Assembly (NCBI RefSeq): GCF_029051685.1
Contig: NZ_JAACFT010000022.1
Span: 1 to 64,000, forward strand
DNA from: Bradyrhizobium sp. CSA207
GTDB lineage: Bacteria > Pseudomonadota > Alphaproteobacteria > Rhizobiales > Xanthobacteraceae
Reading direction: 5' to 3'
Length of the DNA: 64,000 nt
The notes below the pieces were generated by a model that worked only from the letters and a program-made list of their open reading frames with translations, made no database searches and was not told the DNA's origin. Positions 33,684 through 42,448 of this stretch are shown here, one piece after another. Within the stretch, counting starts at the first letter, position 1; each line of letters starts with the position of its first letter. The translations under genes and the position numbers were made by a program.

Positions 33684-36345
33684 TCACGATCCTCTTGGGG
33701 ACGATGATCACCTTGCGGACGGGCTTGCCGTCCAAGGCCAGCTTTACCGCATCGAGCGCCAAAACGGCAGCCTCGATTTCCGGATTCTGGGCCGCTGTTG
33801 CAACTGTGACCTCGCCCCGCTTCTTGCCGTTGACCTGGACCACCAGGGTCACGCTGTCTTCAACCAGCAAATCGCGTTCGATTTGCGGCCAGGACGCCTC
33901 GGAAACCAGCCCGGTCCGGCCCAACCCATTCGTAAACAAGACCTGCCAGCACTCCTCGGCCAGATGCGGCATCATCGGGGAGAACAGCTGAACCAGGATC
34001 TGTCCGGCCTCCCGGATCGCCCAGGCCAAGTCGGGGGCTGGTTGGCCGGGTCGCTGCAACACCTCCGAAAAGGCGTTGGCGAATTCGCGGATATGGGCGA
34101 GGCAGACGTTGAAGTGCAGCCGCTCGATGCCGGTCGTGACCTTATCGAGCGCGCTATGAGCGGCCTTGCGCAGGGCGGTCGCATCGGCCCCGAACGAAGC
34201 CGGCCGCGCCGCCGCTGCGTCCTTGCCCAGTTCCGCGGCTTCGTTCACCAGCCGCCACAGCCGCTGCACGAAGCGCGAGGCGCCCTGGACGCGTTCGTCG
34301 CTCCAGATCACGTCGCGGTCGGGCGGAGAGTCCGACAGCATGAACCAGCGCGCGACGTCGGCGCCGTAGGTCTCGATGATGTCGTCGGGGTCGACCGTGT
34401 TCTTCTTCGACTTCGACATCTTCTCGATCGCGCCGATCTGGATGTCTTCGCCGGTCGTCATCAGAACAGCGCGCCTGCCATTACCGCCGACTTCGATCTT
34501 CACCTCGGCCGGCTGGACATAGGTGCCGTCGGCCTTCTGGTAGGTCTCGTGCACCACCATGCCCTGCGTGAACATGCCGGCGAACGGCTCGTCCATCGCG
34601 ATGTGGCCGGTCGCCTTCATCGCGCGCACGAAGAAGCGGCTGTAGAGCAGATGCAGGATCGCGTGCTCGACGCCGCCGATATACTGGTCGACCGGCATCA
34701 TCCGGTTGGCGACCGCGGGCGTCGTCGGCGAATTTTCGTTCCAGGGATCGGTGAAGCGCGCAAAGTACCAGGACGAATCCACGAACGTGTCCATGGTATC
34801 GGTTTCGCGCAACGCCTTGCCGCCGCATTGCGGGCAGGTGACGTGCTTCCAGGTCGGATGATGGTCGAGCGCGTTGCCGGGCTTGTCGAAGGTCGCGTCG
34901 TCCGGCAGCTCGACCGGCAGATCGGCATCCGGCACCGGCACGACATCGCATCTCGCGCAATGGATGACGGGAATCGGGCAGCCCCAATAGCGCTGGCGTG
35001 AAATGCCCCAGTCGCGCAGGCGGAAATTGACCTGCCGCTCGCCGACGGCCCCCACCCTTCCCTCCCCCGCTTGCGGGGGAGGGTTAGGGAGCGGGCGCAG
35101 CTCTTTTTCCAGACGCTTTGCGACCTCTTCCTTCGCCTCGTCTATCGTCATTCCATCGAGGAAGCGCGAATTGATCATGCGGCCGTCACCGTCATAGGCG
35201 GTGTCGGTGATGACAAAGCTCTTCGGGTCCTGACCTTCGGGGCACACCACCGGCGTGTTGCCGAGATTGTACTTGTTGACGAAGTCGAGGTCGCGCTGGT
35301 CGTGCGCGGGGCAGCCGAAGATCGCTCCGGTGCCGTATTCCATCAGCACGAAGTTGGCGACATAGACCGGCAGCTTCCAGCTGGAATCGAACGGGTGGAT
35401 CGCGCGGATGCCGGTGTCGAAACCCTGCTTCTCCGCGGTGTCGATGATTTCCTGCGCGGTGCCGATCTTCTTGATCTCGGCGATGAACTCCGCGAGCTTC
35501 GGGTTCTTCGCGGCGGCCGCCGTCGCCAGCGGATGGTCCGCCGAGATCGCCATGAATTTTGCGCCGAACAGCGTGTCCGCGCGCGTCGTGAAGATCTTCA
35601 GCTCGCTCTCGCCGGCCGGCGTCGTCGCCTGATCCAGCGCGAAGCGGACCAACAGGCCTTCGGAGCGGCCGATCCAGTTGCGCTGCATCAGCCGGACCTT
35701 GTCGGGCCAGCGGTCCAGGCTATCAAGCGCGTCCAGCAGTTCCTGCGAGTACTTCGTGATCTTGAAGACCCACTGGTTCATTTCGCGCTGTTCGACAACG
35801 GCGCCCGAACGCCAGCCGCGGCCGTCGATCACCTGCTCGTTGGCGAGCACGGTCATATCGACGGGGTCCCAGTTCACCTTGCGCTTCTCGCGCTCGGCGA
35901 GCCCTGCGCGCAGGAAGTCCAGGAACATCTTCTGCTGGTGCTTGTAGTAGGATGGATCGCAGGTCGCGATCTCGCGGCTCCAGTCCAGCGACAGCCCGAT
36001 CGAGCGGAGCTGTTTCTTCATCGCGGCGATGTTGTCGTAGGTCCAGGCTTTCGGCGCGACCTTGCGCTCGATGGCGGCGTTCTCGGCTGGCAGGCCGAAA
36101 GCGTCCCAGCCCATCGGGTGCAGCACGTTGAACCCTTTGGCGCGCATGAAGCGGGCCAGCACGTCGCCGAGCGTGTAATTGCGGACATGGCCGATATGGA
36201 TGCGCCCGGAGGGGTAAGGGAACATCTCGAGCACGTAGTATTTCGGGCGCGAATCGTCGTTCTTCGAGACGAAAATCGCCTGCTGGTCCCAGGCGGCTTG
36301 CCAGCGCGGTTCGGAATCGCGGGCGTTATAGCGTTCGGAGGTCAT
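33670..36345 (-). CDS. leuS: Leucyl-tRNA synthetase with a repeat-derived in-frame insertion
   Basis: 891 residues. Class I synthetase: HIGH motif in GRIHIGHVRNYTLGD (50-53) and KMSKS at about 641-645. The CP1 editing domain includes the TTRADTLFGAKF motif, and RLRDWGISRQRYWGCPIP follows it. Residues about 417-434 read LRPLPNPPPQAGEGRVGAVG and are encoded by a genomic palindromic repeat (35046-35095), with the frame kept open. The enzyme otherwise looks complete. It heads the leuS-lptE-holA transcript. Confidence 0.95.
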   Translation of the reverse strand: MTSERYNARDSEPRWQAAWDQQAIFVSKNDDSRPKYYVLEMFPYPSGRIHIGHVRNYTLGDVLARFMRAKGFNVLHPMGWDAFGLPAENAAIERKVAPKAWTYDNIAAMKKQLRSIGLSLDWSREIATCDPSYYKHQQKMFLDFLRAGLAEREKRKVNWDPVDMTVLANEQVIDGRGWRSGAVVEQREMNQWVFKITKYSQELLDALDSLDRWPDKVRLMQRNWIGRSEGLLVRFALDQATTPAGESELKIFTTRADTLFGAKFMAISADHPLATAAAAKNPKLAEFIAEIKKIGTAQEIIDTAEKQGFDTGIRAIHPFDSSWKLPVYVANFVLMEYGTGAIFGCPAHDQRDLDFVNKYNLGNTPVVCPEGQDPKSFVITDTAYDGDGRMINSRFLDGMTIDEAKEEVAKRLEKELRPLPNPPPQAGEGRVGAVGERQVNFRLRDWGISRQRYWGCPIPVIHCARCDVVPVPDADLPVELPDDATFDKPGNALDHHPTWKHVTCPQCGGKALRETDTMDTFVDSSWYFARFTDPWNENSPTTPAVANRMMPVDQYIGGVEHAILHLLYSRFFVRAMKATGHIAMDEPFAGMFTQGMVVHETYQKADGTYVQPAEVKIEVGGNGRRAVLMTTGEDIQIGAIEKMSKSKKNTVDPDDIIETYGADVARWFMLSDSPPDRDVIWSDERVQGASRFVQRLWRLVNEAAELGKDAAAARPASFGADATALRKAAHSALDKVTTGIERLHFNVCLAHIREFANAFSEVLQRPGQPAPDLAWAIREAGQILVQLFSPMMPHLAEECWQVLFTNGLGRTGLVSEASWPQIERDLLVEDSVTLVVQVNGKKRGEVTVATAAQNPEIEAAVLALDAVKLALDGKPVRKVIIVPKRIVNVVG
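35046..35095. repeat. Palindromic repeat inside the leuS reading frame
   Basis: CTTCCCTCCCCCGCTTGCGG and GGGAGGGTTAGGGAG form a hairpin of the same family as 1-37, 9505-9685 and 12343-12476, but here within a coding sequence. The length and phase leave no stop codon in the leuS frame. Confidence 0.85.
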
Positions 36346-36688
36346 GGAATCGTTGGGTTTTCGTGAGTTTCGGGCCGCTTTAAGGAGGGCGGACTAGGCC
36401 ACAAAAGCGGCCGTTGGGTCAACGGGTTGGATATCCACGGCTGGTCCGACCGAGGCGCCGAGGGCTGGTCGAGGCGGCTGGGCAGTCGTCCGATGCGGCG
36501 GCGGCTGGTGCCGGCTCTGATCGCGCTCCGGCACGCCGGCTCGGCCGCTCTCTCCAATATTCACGTCGGAACTATTGTGCCTTCAGGTTGCGAGAGGTGG
36601 ACCTTCGGATTGCCCAACGACGCGCCGCTGGCGTCGAAGCAGACGCAGGCTTCGTCGGCTTCTGTCTGACCGCCGCCCCGAACGCCGC
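36346..36688. other. Gene-free gap between leuS and the diguanylate cyclase gene
   Basis: 343 bp. It should contain the leuS promoter near its left end. Short frames on both strands show no recognisable protein and no hairpin with a T-run was seen. The 3' end of the leftward cyclase gene faces it. Confidence 0.5.
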
Positions 36689-38386
36689 TCAGCCCGCCAT
36701 CATCATATCGGCGGTGCCGCCTTCGATCGGCACGATGCCGTGCTCGGCGACGCTGTTGCGGCCGCGATGCTTGGCGACATAGAGCGCGGCATCGGCGGCT
36801 TCGATCAGGTCGCCGGGGCGCAGGGTCTCGTTGGGCCGCGTTGCGGCGACGCCGATCGAGACGGTGACGATCATGTGGTTCGATGTGATGTGCGGCAGGC
36901 AGAGCTTGTGCACGGCCGTGCGCACCTGCTCGCCGATTTCGACGGCGCGGATCACGTCGGTGTTCGGCAGCAACAGGCAGAATTCTTCGCCGCCATAGCG
37001 CGCCGCAAAGCCCATCGTATCGGCTGCAATGCCGGACAGCGATTCGCCGAGCCTGGTCAGGCAGGAATCGCCTTCGAGATGGCCGTAGGTGTCGTTGAAC
37101 AGCTTGAAATGGTCGACGTCGATCATCAACAGCGCGAGCTCGCTGCCATATTGTTGTGCGCGCATCCATTCGAAGTCGAGCCGGCTCTGGAAGCCGCGGC
37201 GGTTGGCGAGCCCCGACAGCATGTCGATCGATGCCATCACTGTCAGCCGGTCGTTGCTCGCGACCAGCTCGCGCTCGCGCTGGCTCAGTTGCGCGGCCAT
37301 CGCATTGAATGCGCGCGCCAGCGGCACGAATTCGGACGGCAGGCGATTGCGCGCGGCGCGGGCCGACAGGTCGCCCTCGCCGAGACGCTTGGCCATGTCC
37401 GCGAGCATCTCGATCGGCTTGATCACGAGCTTCTCGGCGGCGATCAGCGCGCCGAGCAGGACGAACAGGACCACGAAGGCGAGCTGGAGATAGGCGGTGC
37501 GGATGTCGCGGCTGACCGCCGCGGACACCTTGTCCTCGTCGATGCTGGCGATCAGGCGGGCATTGGTGCCGGCAATACGGATGTAGCTGACCGCGCGCCG
37601 AGAGCCGTCGGCGGCAAGGAAAGACAGCGACCCCTCGTCCTGGTCCGAACGCAGCGCCTTGTCGGCGATCGCCGACATCAGCGGCATGTTGTCGAGGGGC
37701 CGGCCGACCGCGCTGTGCTGGTCGGCGGGCGCGGCCAGCACGGTGCCGGCGCTGTCGACCAGCACGGCGGTGATGCCGGCGCGACCGCCGAGATTGCTCA
37801 TGACCTTCGACATCCAGTCGAGATTGACCGTTGCCAGCACGATGGCATCGGCTACGCCGCTGAACGCGGACACCGGATAGACCGCCATGACGGTCGGTGC
37901 CGGCATGGGCCGCGACAGGATGAAGTCGCTGAGAACGAAGCGGCCGGTCTCCTGCGCCTGCTGGAAGTAAGGCCGGTCGCTCAGGTCGAGGCCGACATAC
38001 ATGTTGTTGGTGGCACACTGGATGCGCCCGTCCTGGCCGGCGATGAGAAGCGTGCGGATCCAGGGAAGGCTCGACGGCAGGCTCGCGCGCAGCACGTCGC
38101 AGCTCTTGCTGATGCCGCCGACGGAGGCGCGGATAAAGGCTTCTGATTTCAGGATGGTCTCGACCGACGAGATCACTTCACGCTGCGCGTCGGCGCTGTG
38201 CCTTGCGATGGTGGTGAATTCGGTTGCGGCCTGTGCAATCTGCCTCGCCCGCGTGTCTTCGAGCGAACGGATGCGCTCGAGCATCAAAGGCGCCACCAGA
38301 ATCACCGCGAGCAACGCAAGCCGTGCCCGGATTCCGAGAACCTGCTTGAGTTTCGCTCGTTTGCGGTTGAAACTGACGCTTGCCAT
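36689..38386 (-). CDS. Membrane-bound diguanylate cyclase (dCACHE-HAMP-GGDEF)
   Basis: 565 residues from ATG 38386. An N-terminal helix (LGIRARLALLAVILVAPLML), a periplasmic double-CACHE sensor (about 45-290; GLDLSDRPYFQQAQETGRFV and MAVYPVSAFSG typical), a second helix (about 300-320), HAMP (about 320-375) and GGDEF with the active-site variant GGEEF at 465-469 plus DVDHFKLFNDTYGH. It should make cyclic-di-GMP in response to a small-molecule ligand in the periplasm. The inhibitory RxxD site is not obvious. Confidence 0.92.
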   Translation of the reverse strand: MASVSFNRKRAKLKQVLGIRARLALLAVILVAPLMLERIRSLEDTRARQIAQAATEFTTIARHSADAQREVISSVETILKSEAFIRASVGGISKSCDVLRASLPSSLPWIRTLLIAGQDGRIQCATNNMYVGLDLSDRPYFQQAQETGRFVLSDFILSRPMPAPTVMAVYPVSAFSGVADAIVLATVNLDWMSKVMSNLGGRAGITAVLVDSAGTVLAAPADQHSAVGRPLDNMPLMSAIADKALRSDQDEGSLSFLAADGSRRAVSYIRIAGTNARLIASIDEDKVSAAVSRDIRTAYLQLAFVVLFVLLGALIAAEKLVIKPIEMLADMAKRLGEGDLSARAARNRLPSEFVPLARAFNAMAAQLSQRERELVASNDRLTVMASIDMLSGLANRRGFQSRLDFEWMRAQQYGSELALLMIDVDHFKLFNDTYGHLEGDSCLTRLGESLSGIAADTMGFAARYGGEEFCLLLPNTDVIRAVEIGEQVRTAVHKLCLPHITSNHMIVTVSIGVAATRPNETLRPGDLIEAADAALYVAKHRGRNSVAEHGIVPIEGGTADMMMAG

Positions 38387-38494
38387 CTTCGCTGCCCACC
38401 CCACGCGGCAAGGTAAAGCGAAGGGTTCAAAAACCCTTTCTTGAACTTGGTAAAATTGGAACTACCTCCGCAACAATCAGTGCCGACCGACATC

Positions 38495-39184
38495 ATGACC
38501 GAATCCAACGCCGCGCCGCTAACCGGCCATTCACCAAACGGGCTCGCCGCCGTCGAAGCGGAAATCGCGCGCGCGTGCAAGGAAGCGCGGCGCGATCGCG
38601 CCTCGGTCACGCTGATTGCGGTGTCCAAGACTTTCGCCGCGGATGCAATTACGCCGGTTATCGTCGCCGGACAGCGCGTATTCGGCGAGAATCGCGTGCA
38701 GGAGGCCAAGGGCAAGTGGCCGGCGTTAACGTCTGCTTATTCCGATATCGCACTGCATCTGATCGGACCGCTGCAATCCAACAAGGCTAAGGAGGCGGTC
38801 GCGCTGTTCGACGCCATTCATTCGGTTGACCGCCCGAGCATTTGCCAAGCGTTATCCAAGGAAATCGAATCCCAGAAAAAGCATCCCCAGCTCTTCGTCC
38901 AGATCAACACCGGCGAAGAGCCGCAGAAGGCCGGCGTCACGCCCGGCGAGGCCGATGCCTTCCTGGCCAGCTGCCGCGACAGCTATGGGCTGACCATCTG
39001 CGGCCTGATGTGCATCCCGCCGGTCGACGAGCCGCCGGCGGCGCATTTTGCGCTCACCGCCAAGATCGCTGCCCGCAACGGTTTGAAGAATCTGTCGATG
39101 GGCATGAGCGCGGATTTCGCCACCGCCATCATGCTTGGCGCCACGCATGTGCGCGTGGGCAGTGCGATCTTCGGGCACCGGTAG
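38495..39184 (+). CDS. YggS/PLPBP-family pyridoxal-phosphate homeostasis protein
   Basis: 229 residues from ATG 38495. Alanine-racemase-like barrel with the PLP lysine in LIAVSKTF (Lys45), then VFGENRVQEAKGKWPAL, LHLIGPLQSNKAKEAV, SVDRPSICQAL, QINTGEEPQKAGV, GLMCIPP and LSMGMSADFATAIMLGATHV. The family binds PLP without clear enzymatic activity and buffers free PLP. It diverges from the cyclase gene. Confidence 0.95.
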   Translation: MTESNAAPLTGHSPNGLAAVEAEIARACKEARRDRASVTLIAVSKTFAADAITPVIVAGQRVFGENRVQEAKGKWPALTSAYSDIALHLIGPLQSNKAKEAVALFDAIHSVDRPSICQALSKEIESQKKHPQLFVQINTGEEPQKAGVTPGEADAFLASCRDSYGLTICGLMCIPPVDEPPAAHFALTAKIAARNGLKNLSMGMSADFATAIMLGATHVRVGSAIFGHR

Positions 39185-39226
39185 GAGTCGTTGGCGAGGG
39201 CCGAGCTTCATCCGAGCTCTCAAATT

Positions 39227-39306
39227 CGTCATTGCGAGCGCAGCGAAGCAATCCAGACTGCCACCGCGGAGAGATTCTGGATTGCTTCGCTGCGCTCGCA
39301 ATGACG
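39227..39306. repeat. CGTCATTGCGAGCGCAGCGA hairpin element, copy 2
   Basis: CGTCATTGCGAGCGCAGCGA with GCAATCCAG is mirrored by GATTGCTTCGCTGCGCTCGC and ATGACG, giving an almost perfect 30-bp-arm hairpin. Same family as 31940-32026, here between convergent yggS-type and L,D-transpeptidase genes. Confidence 0.78.
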
Positions 39307-39359
39307 GCGGAGTGCGCGGTGATTACACGAAGCTCACCGACACCTTCCCCAACGCCCCC

Positions 39360-39953
39360 TCACCCGATGATGATTTTTGTCCGCGGTCCCAGCCGCCGCA
39401 GCAATTGCAGCATTGCCGCTTTTGTCATGGAGACGCAGCCCGCGGTCGGGCCGAAATTGTCGCGGGCCAGATGCAAGAACACCGCGCTGCCGCGGCCGGC
39501 GATGCGCGGCCTGGTGTTGTGGTCGATCTCGATGATGAAGTCATAGAGATGGTCGGCCCGCTTGAGCCGGTCGCCGCCCTGCTCGCGCCCGAGCCGGACC
39601 GGCTGGTTGTAGTGGCGATTCCCGGGGTCCTCGCACCAGCCGTCCTCGCTGGTGATGGTCCGGGCCGGCAAGAAAGTCTGCGGACGGCTGTGGCGGTCGC
39701 CCCGCCACCATAGTTGCCGCGGGTGGAAGCTGCCCCTTGGCGTGCCGCCGTCGCCCTCGCGCTTGTTGGCCAGAATGCCGCCCCGCCCCAACGCCACCGG
39801 AATTGTCAGCGGTCCGGCCGTCAGCCAGCCCCGCCGCGGATTACCGGCAGCAGGCTTAACGCGGACCATTCGCAGCGGTCCGGGGCGCCTTTGCCTGGTG
39901 TAACCGACTGAGTTATCATCCTTTTTCATGTGAAAATGCGATGTCGAATTCAT
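39360..39953 (-). CDS. YkuD-type L,D-transpeptidase family protein
   Basis: Up to 197 residues; the start is uncertain (ATG 39953, ATG 39929 or later near MVRVKPAAGN), since homology seems to begin around residue 25. The C-terminal catalytic motif HLARDNFGPTAGCVSM carries the His/Thr/Cys of the YkuD fold. It has ALGRGGILANKREGDGGTPR and LRRLGPRTKIIIG. No clear signal peptide is seen. It probably acts on peptidoglycan cross-links, but this small subfamily is poorly characterised. Confidence 0.85.
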   Translation of the reverse strand: MNSTSHFHMKKDDNSVGYTRQRRPGPLRMVRVKPAAGNPRRGWLTAGPLTIPVALGRGGILANKREGDGGTPRGSFHPRQLWWRGDRHSRPQTFLPARTITSEDGWCEDPGNRHYNQPVRLGREQGGDRLKRADHLYDFIIEIDHNTRPRIAGRGSAVFLHLARDNFGPTAGCVSMTKAAMLQLLRRLGPRTKIIIG

Positions 39954-40132
39954 TACAGGACATTCATCAAAGCGCCCTGCTATTCTGGGTTAGAGTGGTT
40001 CTGGCTTGTGAATCGGTAACAGCCCACTACTTCAAGACGAACAACAATAATAACGGCGACCCCTAACTTTCCCATCACGGCTGAGCGCGGCATGCATGCG
40101 CGCCGAGCCGGACCCCAAAAGGATGACCCCCT

Positions 40133-40819
40133 ATGGCCAATGCCCGCAAGATCCTAATCGTGGATGACGATACCGATCTGCGCGATACGTTGGTGGAGCA
40201 ATTATCGCTGCACGAAGAATTTGAAGCCTCCGCCGTCGATACCGGCGCCAAGGGCGCAAGCGCCGCAAAGGCCAATTCCCCCGATCTCGTCCTGATGGAT
40301 GTCGGCCTGCCCGACACCGACGGCCGCGAGGTGGTCCGCTCCCTGCGCAAGGGCGGGTTCAAGGCTCCGATCATCATGCTGACCGGGCATGACACCGACT
40401 CCGACACGATTTTGGGCCTGGAATCCGGCGCCAACGATTATGTCGCAAAACCGTTCCGCTTCGCCGTGCTGCTCGCCCGCATCCGCGCCCAGCTTCGCCA
40501 GCACGAAGCCAGCGAAGACGCCGTGTTCTCGGTCGGCCCCTACAGCTTCCGTCCCGGCTCCAAAATGCTGACCGCCGCCAATGCGCGCAAGGTGCGGCTG
40601 ACGGAGAAGGAGACGGCCATCCTGCGCTTCCTCTACCGGGCCGGCCAGATGCCGGTCTCGCGCGAGACCCTGCTCCAGGAGGTCTGGGGCTACAATTCCG
40701 GCGTCACCACCCATACGCTGGAAACCCACATCTACCGTCTTCGCCAGAAGATCGAGAAGGATGCTGCCAACCCGGAAATCCTGGTCACGGAAGCCGGTGG
40801 CTACAAGCTGGTGCCGTGA
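40133..40819 (+). CDS. OmpR/PhoB-family response regulator (possibly CenR/OtpR-like)
   Basis: 228 residues. Receiver domain with ILIVDDDTDLRDTL, phospho-acceptor Asp in LVLMDVGLPDTDGREV and GANDYVAKPFRFAVLLARI; a linker; then a winged-helix DNA-binding domain (about 130-225) with LTEKETAILRFLYRAG, RETLLQEVWGYNS and LETHIYRLRQKIEKD. No histidine kinase is adjacent, so it looks like an orphan. The sequence resembles the conserved alphaproteobacterial envelope regulator CenR/OtpR, but that identity is a guess from memory. An L,D-transpeptidase gene lies next to it. Confidence 0.9.
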   Translation: MANARKILIVDDDTDLRDTLVEQLSLHEEFEASAVDTGAKGASAAKANSPDLVLMDVGLPDTDGREVVRSLRKGGFKAPIIMLTGHDTDSDTILGLESGANDYVAKPFRFAVLLARIRAQLRQHEASEDAVFSVGPYSFRPGSKMLTAANARKVRLTEKETAILRFLYRAGQMPVSRETLLQEVWGYNSGVTTHTLETHIYRLRQKIEKDAANPEILVTEAGGYKLVP

Positions 40820-40878
40820 TACGCTTCGGGGGGTGTGCGAATCGTTTTAGATTGCGTGCCCTTGAGCCTCGGACCTGA

Positions 40879-41322
40879 ATGTCAATCGATGACGACGTAG
40901 CGCTTCTTGAGCGTGTCCCGACATTGCGCCTGTTGGGAGACGCCTCGTTGCGCATGCTGGCGATCGGTTCCGAGCAGCGCGACTTCGTTCGCGGCGACGT
41001 CCTGTTCAATCTCGGCGACGACGCCGATGCCGGCTTCGTGGTCCAGCGCGGCGCCTTTCGGGTCGACGACGGCGCCGGCGCCGAAATGATCGCCGGTCCC
41101 GGCGCGCTGATCGGCGAGCTCGCGTTGGTCGTGCCGATGAAGCGGCCGTCGGGTGCGATCGCGATCGAGCACTCTTCCGTCATCCGCGTCGCGCGCAGCC
41201 TGTTTCAGCGCGTGCTCGAAAGCGACCCGGCCGCGGCGGTTCGCCTCCGCGACGAATTCGCAATTCGCTCGAGCCAGATCGCCAGCGATATCCTGATGGC
41301 GGGCGCGAAGCTGACGACGTAG
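40879..41322 (+). CDS. Cyclic nucleotide-binding domain protein
   Basis: 147 residues, a lone CAP-type ligand-binding fold: LLGDASLRMLAIGSEQ, RGDVLFNLGDDADAGFVVQR, the phosphate-cassette-like region GPGALIGELALVVPMKRPSG and VIRVARSLFQRVL. There is no helix-turn-helix domain, so it is not a transcription factor by itself. It lies 59 bp after the response regulator gene on the same strand and may be co-transcribed. Confidence 0.87.
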   Translation: MSIDDDVALLERVPTLRLLGDASLRMLAIGSEQRDFVRGDVLFNLGDDADAGFVVQRGAFRVDDGAGAEMIAGPGALIGELALVVPMKRPSGAIAIEHSSVIRVARSLFQRVLESDPAAAVRLRDEFAIRSSQIASDILMAGAKLTT

Positions 41323-41326
41323 GTGA

Positions 41327-41434
41327 TCCTCATGGTGAGGAGGCGCGTGAGCGCCGTCTCGAACCATGAAGGCCCGGCTTTCGCCCGCGGCCCATCCTTC
41401 GAGACGCGCGCAAGCGCGCTCCTCAGGATGAGGG
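41327..41434. repeat. TCCTCATGGTGAGGAG / CCTCAGGATGAGGG element, copy 1
   Basis: CCTCATGGTGAGGAGGCGCG, GTCTCGAACCATGAAGGCC, CCATCCTTCGAGACGCGCG and GCTCCTCAGGATGAGG are laid out as nested inverted arms. A related copy is at 51766-51890. It lies between convergent genes. Confidence 0.7.
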
Positions 41435-41455
41435 CGTCAGGCGTGGCTGGCGGTC

Positions 41456-42271
41456 CTACACCTCCAGCGTCACAGTCACCGGCACGTGGTCCGACGGCCG
41501 CTCCCAGCTCCGCGCCTCGCGCAGAATCCTGAAATCGCTGACCGCATCTGTCAGCGCGCGCGAGACCCAGATGTGGTCGAGCCTGCGGCCGCGATCGCCG
41601 ACGGTCCAGTCGGCGGAGCGATAGCTCCACCACGTGTAGACCTTTTCCGACATCGGAATGCGCTCGCGCGCGACGTCAACCCATTGGCCGGCATTCAGCG
41701 CCGCCTGCAGCTTCTCGGTTTCGATCGGGGTGTGCGACACCACCTTCAGCAGCTGCTTGTGCGACCACACGTCGTTCTCGTGCGGGGCGACGTTGAGATC
41801 GCCGACCAGGATGTGGCGGTCTTCTGCGCGCGGATGCAGCGGTTCGCAGGCTTTCATCTCGTCGAGGAAGCGAAGCTTGTGATCGAACTTCTCGTTCAGC
41901 GCCGGGTCGGGAATATCGCCGCCGGCAGGGACGTAGAAATTGTGCAGCACCAGCGGTTTTGCGATGTTGGCCTTTTCGCCGAACGACACCGAGATGTGGC
42001 GCGAATCCACCTTGTCGCAGAAGGTGCGGATGTCCTTCGACTCGAACGGAATTTTCGAGACGATGGCGACGCCGTGATAACCCTTCTGTCCGTTCAGCGC
42101 GACATGCTCATAGCCGAGCCGCTTGAAGCGCTTCAGCGGAAAGGCATCGTCGATGCACTTGGTCTCCTGGAGGCACAGCACGTCGGGCCGTGCGCTCTTG
42201 AGGAATTTCGCGACCAGATCGATGCGCAGCCGCACCGAGTTGATGTTCCAGGTTGTCAGGGAAAGACGCAT
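41456..42271 (-). CDS. xth: Exodeoxyribonuclease III
   Basis: 271 residues, an endonuclease/exonuclease/phosphatase-fold AP endonuclease of XthA type. Motifs: LTTWNINSVRLR, CLQETK (Glu36 metal ligand), GYHGVAIVSK, HILVGDLNVAPHENDVW, YTWWSYR and RLDHIWVS with SWERPSDHVPV (catalytic Asp-His). It acts in base-excision repair. It follows lolA in the ftsK-lolA-xth order seen in many Alphaproteobacteria, though a repeat of about 110 bp separates them. Confidence 0.95.
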   Translation of the reverse strand: MRLSLTTWNINSVRLRIDLVAKFLKSARPDVLCLQETKCIDDAFPLKRFKRLGYEHVALNGQKGYHGVAIVSKIPFESKDIRTFCDKVDSRHISVSFGEKANIAKPLVLHNFYVPAGGDIPDPALNEKFDHKLRFLDEMKACEPLHPRAEDRHILVGDLNVAPHENDVWSHKQLLKVVSHTPIETEKLQAALNAGQWVDVARERIPMSEKVYTWWSYRSADWTVGDRGRRLDHIWVSRALTDAVSDFRILREARSWERPSDHVPVTVTLEV

Positions 42272-42332
42272 GAGAAATGCGTCTTAGCATGGATTGCGGC
42301 GGTGGGAGACGGATTGTCCACAGGGGTAATCC

Positions 42333-42444
42333 GTAGGGTGGGTTAGCGAAGCGTAACCCACCATGCTTCCGCAATTGCAGATCGAGATGGTGGGTTACGC
42401 CAGCGGACTGCGCTCCGCGCAGCCGCAGGGCTAACCCACCCTAC
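42333..42444. repeat. GTAGGGTGGGTTAGCG inverted-repeat element, copy 3 of 3
   Basis: Begins GTAGGGTGGGTTAGCGAAGC and ends GGCTAACCCACCCTAC; the same layout as 6447-6560 and 30908-30995. It sits between lolA and xth and is the last element before the lolA stop. Confidence 0.75.
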
Positions 42445-42448
42445 GCAC

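Noticed and set aside
33463..35001. Long rightward frames antisense to leuS
   Set aside because: Typical high-GC antisense shadows without recognisable domains; LeuRS on the other strand is certain.
36561..38018. A 485-residue leftward frame overlapping the GGDEF gene
   Set aside because: It is the out-of-frame shadow of the diguanylate cyclase, with Arg-rich low-complexity content.
39921..39936. TTTTTCATGTGAAAATG as a sixth parS site
   Set aside because: The central CACGTG is replaced by CATGTG and both outer bases differ; it is too far from consensus and lies 10 kb from the parS cluster.
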